Positions 46,501 through 56,500 of a DNA stretch of 64,000 nucleotides are shown piece after piece. The first letter of the stretch is position 1. Every line of letters starts with the position of its first letter. Both the position numbers and the translations under genes were made by a program. The notes below the pieces were generated by a model. It was not told the origin of the DNA. It did not search any database and saw only the letters and a program-made list of their open reading frames with translations. Origin of the DNA: Acanthopleura granulata (taxonomy: Eukaryota > Mollusca > Polyplacophora > Chitonida > Chitonidae); the NCBI GenBank assembly GCA_016165875.1, contig JABBOT010000030.1, positions 558,001 through 622,000 of the forward strand. Direction: 5' to 3'.

Positions 46501-48401
46501 CTCCCAGGAACATGTGAGTACGAGCTTGGCTAACCTATAAAACAAATGACATGACATGTATATTTGTTTACCGGAGGCTTTTTGTTATTCTTTTATTATC
46601 GCTGAATTCAGTTCTGTCTGCTTAGTTTTATGACCTTCTCTTAGTGAGTTTAAAGCACATATTAAAATGGCTCAAGCAGCATGAAAACGGGAATAATGCC
46701 AGTTGATAGCATCGATGTCACACAATACAAGCATAATTCTGTAAGCCCGTCAGAGAAATGATGTAGTGAAAAATGAACGTTCAAATTAAAGTGCAAAAAA
46801 TGGTAGTTATGTATTGACATGTTTTACTACCAACACTTGGGGCGATTATTTCGTTGTGTTTTGACCAATCCTTGTCGTTGGGGATTGGCAAATGAAATTT
46901 CGTCATAACATTACTGGACTTTCTTGATGTTTGAGAGTTTTCCAATGCCGTATTTGTATAGTTCCAAGCGCAGATTCTACATCTCTCATCACCGGAGTAG
47001 CAACAGGACTTGGATCAGCCGTTTTGTTGTCTGTCATTATTACCCCTTTGATTTGTATCATGTGAGTAGAAAACAAACCACATTCTAAACCAACATGATT
47101 TATTAAACATAATAAAATGGACTTATTTCTAAATTTATCCTAAATGTAAGAAGATTCCACCATACCATTTCCGACATCATTCAAAACTGAGTACTTGGCA
47201 TATTGCTTAGTATTTTGTGTTATAAAACCTGAATTTTGGCCTACTTATCATAGGTCAGCATTTATGACTTCAATTTCAATGGAGGCTTGCTTCCTCTACA
47301 GTCGTGCGTGGGAAGGTCTGCCTGCGGATGGTCTGACAGGTTTCCTCCCACCCTCATGAGAGCAGTCGTCCTGTCAGTGAAATATACCAATGAATCAATA
47401 AATAAGTCAGTAGTGCCAAGATAGCCAAATCTAATTTTTTTTTTCTGGATCGACTGGGGCTTTAAGTCAGGAGGTTTGTGAGATACTGTTATACGGGTGT
47501 TGGTTTATTTCCTTATCATATACCTTAGAGAAAAACGAAGCAAAATAAATCCGGCAAAACCAAACCATTTGGTTATGTGACATTTTACTTTGAGTAATTC
47601 TATGCCAATAACGTTTAATAAAAGGCATTTTACATCACTACATTGTGTTTGCCTAATTTTGCTTTATCCATGGAATTGTTACTTCCTCACATAAGCAGTT
47701 AGAATAAAACTCTGACTGAGGTAAATTGAAAAGAGCCCGGATTTCACCGGTAAAGTGTGACCATTAGTCATCTATCACACTGCCGTCGCTGCTATGGTTT
47801 TACTCTCTGTGCTGTAGTCTTTTACATGTGGCCGGATATCATTTAGCAACTACCACTCTGTTGGCATTCATCTGACTTTGCTATCTGTATGCTGTAGTCT
47901 TTTATATTATGTCTGTAGTGTAGATGTGTGAGGTCTAAGCCAGCTATTTCAGACACGTTAGCTTTCCTAAAGAACGGTGAAGCTGGCTTGGTCATGGCGG
48001 CCGATTAAGGGTTTTTTAATCTCCGTAACTGATCATTGATGAGGACACGGGTTCGAAACCAGTAAAACCTTATTCAGCTGCATGGCGTGAGACTGAAAAC
48101 TTGAGCTCTCGTTTACTTTGCACATAAACATTGATGGCCCTTATTTATGTCAAAAATTATTGAAACAACTTTTAAACCACATTTAAATATTTTTAAATAC
48201 AGGAGGCGCCGACGTTCAAGGGCAAAGAATCAAAATGAAGCTGCCGGACAAAATGCACATCCCAGTGAGGTCGGTGTGGCTTCTGCACAACAGCGGACCA
48301 GCATGAGCGACCTTTACAGCCAGGTCAACACACAGGACGTAACAGAGACAAATGTGTACATGGCTCTAAAAGATGATGTAATATATGTCAATGGCCAATA
48401 A
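34452..48401 (+). CDS. Receptor gene D: EGF-like receptor with ITAM-like tail
   Basis: Gene model: signal peptide 34452-34521; EGF-like 38262-38408, 39576-39728 and 40051-40158; stalk 41952-42029 and 46409-46513; transmembrane 46974-47061; tail 48203-48401. Every join keeps the frame (phase 1 throughout the ectodomain, phase 2 before the tail), and every border is GT/AG. The product is a type I receptor of roughly 300 residues: three EGF-like modules, a Thr-rich stalk, one helix and a 65-residue tail with YSQV-x10-YMAL and YVNG. The EGF exons are not close to those of B and C, but the stalk, membrane and tail exons are paralogous to gene A. A signalling or phagocytic surface receptor is inferred; no named orthologue is recognised. 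Confidence 0.7.
34522..38261. other. First intron of gene D
   Basis: Contains a large minisatellite (36005-36950), an inverted repeat near 35770-35817 and the start of a tandem duplication at about 37465. No exon is supported. Confidence 0.5.
36005..36950. repeat. Minisatellite, unit about 37 bp
   Basis: About two dozen imperfect copies built around 'tttaccactggttcacgat' and 'gacaaagtgacggctaca'. Unit length varies between copies by small indels. The apparent reading frame at 36084-36344 is a by-product of the repeat. Confidence 0.9.
38262..38408 (+). CDS. Gene D EGF-like exon 1
   Basis: Acceptor cctccag, donor gtgggt; 147 bases, phase 1-1. Six cysteines in the pattern C-x3-C-x5-C-x12-C-x-C-x14-C; CHCKEGF is the EGF core. 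Tandem paralogue at 39576-39728. Confidence 0.75.
38724..38799 (+). pseudogene. Truncated EGF-like exon of gene D
   Basis: Good acceptor (ttctacag) and a clear match to the start of the exon at 40051 (DCSRY, then CDGYWCLCQ), but after the CLCQH codons the sequence jumps to the tandem-duplication junction with no donor. It lacks the last cysteine. Confidence 0.8.
39576..39728 (+). CDS. Gene D EGF-like exon 2
   Basis: Acceptor catccag, donor gtaagt; 153 bases, phase 1-1. Starts FPADQCKDKCGHGTLC, with CRCKEGF core and a final cysteine 15 residues later. It is a duplicate of exon 38262-38408. Confidence 0.75.
40051..40158 (+). CDS. Gene D EGF-like exon 3
   Basis: Acceptor ctctacag, donor gtaagt; 108 bases, phase 1-1. 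Six cysteines C-x6-C-x5-C-x4-C-x-C-x11-C in 36 residues, ending TGECPG. Confidence 0.75.
40815..40960 (-). repeat. SINE fragment (dominant family)
   Basis: On the plus strand: tttatttgattggtgtttt, gccagcattatggtgggcc, acccacgaccatccgcacg. Confidence 0.75.
41221..41296 (+). pseudogene. Degenerate stalk-exon copy in gene D
   Basis: Matches 41941-42035 in order (cttacctt, ccacaagtgttc, acaagttggtccgattcaat, cacatcgacaagtgagtg), but the AG acceptor is lost and the frame is disturbed. Confidence 0.6.
41952..42029 (+). CDS. Gene D stalk exon 1
   Basis: Acceptor cttgcag, donor gtgagt; 78 bases, phase 1-1. Encodes AENSTSVRDQLTNQT and a TVMNTHPST end; two N-glycosylation sequons (NST, NQT). Confidence 0.65.
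43590..43870. repeat. Unclassified dispersed repeat, copy 3
   Basis: Contains 'aaaccagtgacgtctcataa', 'catttaacatcgcat' and 'ggatttcaccggtaacgtg'. It lies outside the segmental duplication, so it is an independent insertion. Confidence 0.5.
45210..45345 (+). repeat. SINE 3' portion, second family
   Basis: 'gccgaggtggattcaagtcc' followed by 'gactacgacgttaaaccca' and 'agcacacctacatacatac'. Confidence 0.5.
45430..45600 (-). mobile_element. LINE 3'-end fragment
   Basis: On the plus strand: 'ggctaatattttagccatat', 'gttttcgatgtgatgagaac', as in the LINE 3' region at 62880-62970. Confidence 0.45.
45765..45905 (-). repeat. SINE fragment (dominant family)
   Basis: On the plus strand: tttatttatttatttctctg, gccgtactcaagaacatgtc, cacggcggccagcattttg. 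Confidence 0.65.
46409..46513 (+). CDS. Gene D stalk exon 2 (type 3)
   Basis: Acceptor gttgtag, donor gtgagt; 105 bases, phase 1-1. Encodes DGTPKVSTTRTLRPTTTTTR and then a FLTSTVALPGT end: a Thr-rich mucin-like segment. Paralogue at 6315-6413. Confidence 0.7.
46974..47061 (+). CDS. Gene D transmembrane exon
   Basis: Acceptor aagcgcag, donor gtgagt; 88 bases, phase 1 in and 2 out. Encodes DSTSLITGVATGLGSAV and LLSVIITPLICI. The acceptor is chosen to keep phase; one at 46968 would shift the frame. Paralogue 7409-7502. Confidence 0.75.
47305..47405 (+). repeat. SINE fragment (dominant family)
   Basis: gtgggaaggtctgcctgcg, gtttcctcccaccctcatg, tgaatcaataaataagtca. Same insertion as 8527-8640. 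Confidence 0.6.
47590..47860. repeat. Unclassified dispersed repeat, copy 4
   Basis: Duplicate of the copy at 8840-9170, carried by the segmental duplication. Confidence 0.5.
48203..48401 (+). CDS. Gene D cytoplasmic tail exon (ITAM-like) and stop
   Basis: Acceptor aaatacag, phase 2, stop TAA at 48399-48401. It gives a 65-residue tail starting RRRRSRAKNQ, with Tyr38 in DLYSQV, Tyr52 in NVYMAL (spacing 10) and Tyr61 in VIYVNG (pYxN). It ends nine residues earlier than the gene A tail, which has CAACAA where this gene has CAATAA. The stop overlaps an AATAAA at 48398-48403, which may or may not be used for polyadenylation. Confidence 0.8.
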
Positions 48402-48511
48402 AACAAACAGCTAGAATATGGTGTGTAGGTAATGGACTAAATGGGAATGCAAAGATCAAGACTCTGAAATATGTCCATATACAATATCCAGGTTTTATGA
48501 AACTTATTTAT

Positions 48512-48650
48512 TTTATCTGCTTGATTCGTGTTTTACGCAGTATTCAAAACTATTTCTCGTATGCACCGGAGGCCAGAATTACAATGGATGCAAACCGGGC
48601 AGAGCCCGAGGGAAACCCAGGACATGATTCCAACATACATGTAAAATGTA
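48512..48650 (-). repeat. SINE fragment (dominant family)
   Basis: Duplicate of 9718-9850; gattcgtgttttacgcagta, gcaaaccgggcagagcccg. Confidence 0.65.
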
Positions 48651-48744
48651 GCACCAGTTGTAATGCTGGATGTCATTTTTTAAGTGAAATATTCTTAAAT
48701 ACGCCATAAAACACCAATCAAATAACGGAATAAACATATTTTTT

Positions 48745-48905
48745 TCATTTATTTGATTAGTATTTGACGCCGTTTCATTTATTTCAATTATGCGACAGTG
48801 GCCAGCATTATGGTGGAAGAAACCATCCAGGGCCCGGGAAAAACCCACGACCATCGGCAGGCTCTTGACCGACATTCGGAGAGGAAGGCAGTGTGAGCTG
48901 CGGGT
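48745..48905 (-). repeat. SINE fragment (dominant family)
   Basis: Duplicate of 9950-10105; tttatttgattagtatttg, ggccagcattatggtggaag. Confidence 0.7.
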
Positions 48906-49284
48906 TTTATGTAATCTAGTGAATGAAGCAGAACGTCACGCCTACGTTGTCTGCATAGAACACTATGAAATCGGTTATTCTACATGTACTATTGATTTTC
49001 TGTCATTGTAAGGACTGACAATTGTACAGTAAGGTGTTTGAAGCATTGGAGTCTTTACAGGTATCTCCCTCTGACACCCTTGGTACTGTTTGTCACTTCT
49101 GCTTCAAGGCGTGTAAATTCTGTTCAAATTATATACATTTTTAAGACACTGTAAGGGTAACTTTATTAAAGAATGTGGCTTTGATGAATTCGACTTTGAA
49201 TTATTTTTTACCCGTTGACGGACTGAGCTGTGTTCTGGATACCGGTACTTCGCTGTCTACTTGCATTGTCATATGGTCATGACC

Positions 49285-49355
49285 AGTTCCGGCATGACCG
49301 GAGAGGATGCCACGGTGACATGGGCTTAAACTCAGAGCGATCATGCATGTCATGC
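49285..49355 (-). repeat. Remnant SINE (dominant family)
   Basis: Only 'gaccggagaggatgccacg' to 'gatcatgcatgtcatg' remains of the copy at 10824-11045. The bases before it, present upstream in unit one, are deleted here. Confidence 0.55.
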
Positions 49356-49919
49356 ACCGTTAAGTTGGTGCTCTTTAAGCCATTGTATGACCTGTTGAAA
49401 CAAAGCCCTTTACACTGCTAACTGGAATTAAAGCATTGTAACGTATGATCAGTTGGAATTAAACCTTCATACTGCTCACTAAAATTTAAGCATTTGAATA
49501 TATGAACTCTAGGAATGGAACCTCCACTGAAACTGACTAACCGCAACAGCTAAAACACACCAGGTGTGGATTCAATTCCAGCTTCATTAAACGAAGTGTC
49601 GCTTAGGTTGCTGATCATTGTAAAGGTGGCATCGTAGAATCTTACATGATAATTGTTGTTGGTCACTGGTCTTCAAGCAGTATATATTTAAGGTTGTTCT
49701 GGAAGTGGAAATGTGTGTGTCACAAATTGGGACAGTTGTTCAGGTATTTCACAAAGGTTTTTTGTTTTGCGCACGGTTTCTTATGCCTATAAGACTGAAA
49801 ACCACCATGACAAAATCCCAGAGCACAACCTTATAAACCAATGAAACAAACAGGCGTATTGTAAATTTTAAAATTTTTCAATACAGAATATTCAAAAATA
49901 CAAAATATAAAAAACAAGT

Positions 49920-50451
49920 TTTTATCATGGCACTATCTCACGTCTGTTGAAACTTTGTAGAAGTTAACACCCAGTGCATAGCATATACGATTTTCCATGT
50001 ATATACATATATCATAACATTGCATCAACGGCTAAGAAATGCACAAGAGAATAAATTAAAGCAACAAACACGGTGTAATAGTTTCAAAGTGTCATCCAGG
50101 ACGACCGCGTCTCTTCCGAGTTAGACGGAAACAGCCGAGTCCACACGAAGTCAATTTGAAACGTATAGACCGGAGATAACCCGATTCTACACAAAGACGC
50201 TCTGTGCATTTCATGAATTCAACAACCATATTATCATAAGAAAACTGACAACCATTTTAAGTGCTTCAAATATGCAGACAAATTTATGTACATGATTTAG
50301 GACTGTATATTTTTCTTTATAGAACAGCTTGGGCGAAATTCGCACCAAACTGTACCGGCATTTCGAGTAAAGATACAAACACACAGATATCCTCCCGACA
50401 TAACAGGAGAGAAACGAAAACGTTTCAGCCGAGTCTGCAAGTTGGGGAGAC
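49920..50451 (+). promoter_or_regulatory. Conserved upstream region of gene C
   Basis: Collinear with 11560-12075 before gene B. Probable promoter and 5' untranslated region; no individual element can be assigned. Confidence 0.35.
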
Positions 50452-50500
50452 ATGTTGAACTGTGGGATCTTATTGCTACTTGTTTGTCTTATACTTGCAG
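50452..50500 (+). CDS. Gene C signal-peptide exon
   Basis: ATG at 50452; MLNCGILLLLVCLILA, donor gtgagt, phase 1. One residue differs from gene B. Confidence 0.75.
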
Positions 50501-53500
50501 GTGAGTCATGCAATGCATATAGAAATGAATGACTTATCTATGGGGATTTCCACTACATCATTGATTTCTCCACTATATCCATCGATCAGTCAATATGTTT
50601 TTTATTTATCTATTACACTCAACAACAGTAAATGTCTTAAAACCGAGAACTCTCGCAGCACTGTGGTCATTCCACCAGTAGTTAGACAATAGCCTCTATG
50701 ACTCCATGTGAACGAGTTGGATGCGCGTGTAAAGCTGTTGAACATATATATATATAGACAGAGATTGACTGTTGATGCAATGGGAAAGACAAAACGCAAG
50801 TTTTCTCTTAATTTCTTAAAGTAAAGCCAAAGTTGAAGTAACTGCCTTTCAATATCTGTTTCACACGAGTCAGTTTCTCATTGTCATTCTCTGAGAGGAA
50901 ATGTCAAAATTCGCTGGTGTCTTTGCTCTCCCAGCCTTTGTGGCAAGCCGAAGGTAGTTGACGGTGATTTTCTCTTTTGGGTCCAGGGGCCGTTTGTTCA
51001 TCGTGTTGCGTGTGATCGCCACGTTGGATATATGAACAGTTGCAATCATAGCTCTTCCGAGATACATATTTGATTATCAACATCACATATACTAAAATTG
51101 TAGATCATTTGGAAACTGATTTTACTCATCCGTCTTGAACATTCATTACGTCGTTTCGTCATCACTGAAAACTGTTGACTGCTTCTCCTTGGATAAACCC
51201 ACAATTATTTCTATATTTTATGCAGAAATCTTAGAAATTTTATTTTCTTAATTAGTTGGTGGCTTGTGTTATTTGTCGTTTTTGGAAACTGATGTTGTGA
51301 TTACTGAACCGGAGAGTCCATATCGGTTGGCGGCTGGTATACGAATATCTGTTTCAACGCTAACTGTTTCCCACTAATGCCACACATTACGAAAGGTCGC
51401 CAGTACCTTCCCAAAGGTCGATAATTTACTCCGAGGTCATCGGTTTCTTCCAGCCATAAAAATGGCAGCCAAAAATGTAACAAAATTTGCACATACCTAG
51501 AGTATACATCTCATTAGTGTTCCACACCGAAGTAGATATATGCCCTAGGTATACGTCTGTCCCACATTTAAGTTGATATATGCCCTAGATATTCGTGTAT
51601 CCCACACTAAAGTTGATATTTGCCCTGGGCATTCGTGTGTCCCATACTGATGTAGGTATATGCCCTGGACATTCGTGTGCTCCACACTACGAAAGTAGAT
51701 ATAAGCCTTGGGTATACGTGTGTTCCATACTAAAGCTGATATAAGCCTTAGGTTTAGGAGTACAAGTGTTCAGATTCAGAATCTGTGCTATATCACCAAA
51801 GTGTAATTCTATTATCCCTTATACAGTTACAAAACACCACTTCTTAAACGACACCTACCGGTCTGACACTAGAGAAACTTCGATTAGTGTTTTAATATAT
51901 TGCTTTGGGCCATTTTAATATTCTATTTATTTTGACTTATAATCACGTGGTCGCCTTTGGAATGTAATGTAGAGATATTTATTTATTTATTTGATTGTTG
52001 TTTTACCCCTTTCTCAAGAGTATTTCACTTTTATGACTGTAGCCGAGGAGAAAGCGGGGAGTAAACCGGCGGATTTTCAGCAAATCATCAATCGCTATTT
52101 TCGTGCAAGTCTGTACGTAAATCATTAATCCCTCTTTTCGGGACAGTTTCTAGGTAAATCTTTGATCCCCATTTGCGTGACAATTTACAGGTAACACAAT
52201 AATCCATATTTGCATGACAGTTTGTAAGTATATCTTTAAACCTTATTGTCGTGACAGTACTAATTTGTCATTTTAAAACCAATCTGACGTTTAAATCACC
52301 TTCTAGTGTATCAGAAAAATCCAGTGTTAAGGTTATTTACAGAAATAGGAAGGCCCTGTGTAGAACTCAGCCGTTCATAAATATGGAAAGTTCATTTGTA
52401 CACCCATAGCACTTACATGTAGACGACATTCAAAACTGTTTCTTCGGAGATAATATTTAATTCATATATGACTTCCTGTTTAGATTTCAGAGAGGTCTCG
52501 TTTATGCGGTGTAAAAGAGCCAAAAACATTATCTGAAAAGAATCATTGAAGTGTTCTATTGAAATTAAGACATGCACAGAACTAGAGAAATAGCGAGGCA
52601 ACTCTCTCCTTCATAGTGATAAATAAGCTGGCCTGTTTATCTCATATAAATATACAGACAAATAGAAAGCGAATTTAATTTGATTTTCAGAGGATGACCT
52701 GCCAAGATGATTTATCTTGCCCTATGTGAGCGTTAATTTTTTTTACAGGATGTAACAGAAACGTTGACAGAGAAGGGAGAAAAACATATCTATGTAAAAC
52801 AGGCTACCTATCGGTGAATCTTTGTGCCCCGTCGTGACTTTGACAGAAGACCTATATGCATATATGAAAACGTCCTACTGTGACCACAAAACGTGATCGA
52901 GAAATGAACAGGAAGAAGTTACATGTTGCAAATGATACTGTATGTCAATAGTTTACATTTTATTGGTTTCTTAAAAAGAAATTCAACTTATTCACAACGA
53001 CAAATGATAAATGAATGAAAGAATTCTCCAATAATAATACGAAAATAAGTTCAAAGTAATCACAACGAAGAGTGACAAAGGAATTGAAGAATTCTCCAAA
53101 CTAAAAATGTCGTTATTTGATTGTCGAGACAATGTATCTTAAAATGACACACGATCTGGAAACTGAATATATACATCCGCCTAAAACAATCATTGTGTCC
53201 TTTTGTCATCAAAGAAAACTGTTGACTGCTTCTCTTTGCATGAATCTAATTTTTGTATTTTATACATTTTCTTAGCTCTTTGGTGGTTTGTTGTTTGTCG
53301 GTGTTGGAAACTGATCTTGCGATTAAGGACTAGCATCGCCCATTTTGGTTGGCGGCTGTTGTCCGAATCTCGGTTTTAACACTTGGGTTAATATAAATAT
53401 TATTAGTAACTCTGATAAGGTGTCTTAAAACCATTGTCCAAATAGCGTCAAGCAGTCATATTTGCAGCTTAAGCCGCGTCCAGATGGCGAAATTTGTGGT

Positions 53501-56500
53501 ATCAACCAGTTGAATTCGATTAGACGAATGAAAACACAACTGGCTTTATTTCCTTGCGATTAGGCAAATTCCTGAAGATGTGGGAAATGGCGCTTGCCCT
53601 ATTCTCAGCGGGATTGTGCTCGGTTTAAAGGAGCTTACGGGGCCTCCTAGGCCCAGGGAATTAGCACGTCAGCGCGATTTAATGACCCAGGTGCACCTCA
53701 CCAATGCGGTAGCTGTGAGGTCCAGCTCAAACTGGCATCCTCTCCCTGCCGCATGTGGGAAGGTCTGCCAGCAGCCTGCATATGGTCGTGGATTTCTCTG
53801 GGCTTTCCCCGAAATATTCTTGAGTTCGGCGCAAAACACCAATCAAATATATAAAATAAAGAAATGAACTTACCACATTACCAAGTTTCGTATCATCTAA
53901 AGGAATGTGTCGCGCTTAATCCAAATGTGTTATGGTCCTACGTGCCCACCGTGGAAACTCAACCTTTATTTCTATTTTATTCACTACAAAGTGTAAAGAA
54001 ATAATGACAACCATATTTAGAATCAGCAGAATATGTGTGGACTGAACACCCTATAGGCGTGGTCCCATTGCTTTGTTTTCTTATTTTATATTGCATGTAC
54101 ATGTAATAAATGCGAGGAGAACTGAGCATTTTCGGTAATTGCAGACCAGTACCGTCTAGAATTTTGCATTTAACATCACACCCTTTTTATTACCTTGTTC
54201 TGCTTAACCTATGGTGCTGCGGGGGGGGGGGGGAGGGGGCTCATCTTTTACTTCTTAAACACTTACATGGACAGTTAGTTTAAACCCCTAATGATGTAAA
54301 TTGACAAGAGGCCAGATTTCACCTGTAATGTGTAACCATTGGCAATGTCGTCGCGACCCTGTTTTTATTTCCTATCCAGTTATCTTATATACTAATCGCC
54401 ACCATACGCCTGTGATATTGGCGACGTAGCGTTAATATGGCATAGTAATTCATTCTTTCATTCATTTATAATAGAACATGCGCACTAAATGTGGTGTGTC
54501 CTTTTAAGGCAGCTGTGTCGTTTGCGACCGGCAGAGGGGTATTAAGCATCCATTATCTTCGTTAAGTCTGCCGATAACGTCCTTCCTGTTTTGTGTTGGG
54601 AGGAATGATGGTGGAATGTTCTAGAATACACGGCTGGGAATGAGAAGCCTGCCTCAGTGATGGATGGTTGAAATCCATTGTGGACAACAATTTGTGAGAT
54701 GTCAAGATAATATAAAACATATACACGATAACACTGTTTCTCTTGTGATTACAGCTCTAATAACAGAGCTAATAATGTATTTCATAACCGGCATGGTTTG
54801 AGGAAACATCCAGTGTATAAAAACCAAAAGCCTTTACTCAGCTCTTCATTGATATAGGTGACGAACAGGTTGTGACTATTGTCAGTAAAACAGAGAACTT
54901 TGGTTACTAATGTCAGGCGCTAAGTTAAGTGAAATATACAACCCTGTAATTGTTTTTGTTATATTTGTCTACGTAGTATTTGAGTTTTGCATGAAACGTA
55001 TTCACAGTAATAACTTAGTTTAGGTTTCTAGAAATAGGGCCGTGGAAATATGCAGAGGAGCATACATGAGAGGTCAGTTTTCAAACTTCTAAAACTGTTT
55101 TATCAAAAGCCCGCATGAAGTGAATGTAACCAGTTTAACGAATGATACACAAGCAGAACAATTAAACAATAACATGCAAGTAAAACAAAGTGTTATTCCA
55201 CAAACACATAACATGAAGAAAGGATCATAACAGAAAAATAGCATGTTCATTGCCAAGATATAAATATTTCATCCAGAATATAACGTCGATGTAATCTACA
55301 TATTAGTATTTCAGCAAATGTAGATGACCCCAAAATTCACATCACAGATGCAGATATGGATCCATGATTGCATCATTACTGTAAAATTTGATTATGTTTC
55401 CTTGCTTAATTCCCGACGAAATAATTTAGCACACTGACAGCTACAGTGCACGTTTCTATGTGTCTTAAGACCGTAATAGTAAATAGCATTTGTTTCGGTC
55501 AAAACCAGATTCCTTTTAAAACCGTATTGATTCACTCTTGTGGAATCGCTATATATTGTAAAATAATAATAAAGGATATATTTGTCTTTTTCAAACCGCA
55601 ATGCAAATTATTAAGGTAATATATTTGTTTAATCGTTTTTTTTGTGGCATGCTCAAAAATATTTTACATACACGAAGGCGGTCAGGCGATTTAGTCTGGA
55701 GGAAACTCACGCCCATCCATAGGTTACTGACAGACCTATGAAAACCAACATGAGCTGCGGTGTACCGCACAGCTACCGCATTGGTAAGAGGCTCCTGGGT
55801 CATTGTGCTGCGCTACGCCCAGGGGATCATTAAAAGATTTGATGATAGATATAGCAGCCTTGTTTTCTTCAAGGAATAATCTGAGATATGTCTGTCGTTA
55901 TAGCATTTTATGTAAACAGTACTTTACAAACCTTTGCAGCCAAACCACCTCATTTTCATAGTGCCATCTTCAGTGATGACTGGGGGCCTACGTGGCTTAG
56001 TCGGTGAGAGCGACAGCGCAGCGCAATGACCTAAACCTCCTACCAATGCCGTTCAAGTCCAGCTCATATTGGCTGCCTGTTCGGCCGCACGTGGGAAAGT
56101 CTGCCAGCAACCTGCCGATTGTCCTGGGTTTCCGCCGGGCTCTTTCCCACCATAACGCTGGCCGCCGTCGTATGAGTGAAATATTCTTGAGTACGACGTT
56201 AAACATCAATCAAATAAATAAATGTAATAAATCAATGATGACTGTGAGAGCTACTACAACCAGCACTCCAACATCACGGGTTTTATCACCTTGCGACGTT
56301 GATTGTCACTGTCCTTTGGACTCGTCTTGTCGAATATATAACCCTCATCTACGACCGTGAATCTCTAATGTATATTTAGGATAATTAACAGATGTCTAAT
56401 GGTAGACATAACAATCTTGTCTCTTTCGTAGAGAGATCTCAGATAATGTCTGTATTTACAGCGTGTTATAAAGATGATGATTTATAAGATATCCATGCAA

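Larger units (their letters stand above)
50665..52148. other. Block in the gene C first intron absent from gene B
   Basis: Gene B passes directly from 'ctctcgcagcattttggta' (near 12285) to 'aaccattgatccccatttgc', while gene C has about 1.5 kb between the matching points. The block holds a minisatellite (51488-51755) and a SINE piece (51975-52085). Either an insertion in C or a deletion in B. Confidence 0.6.
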
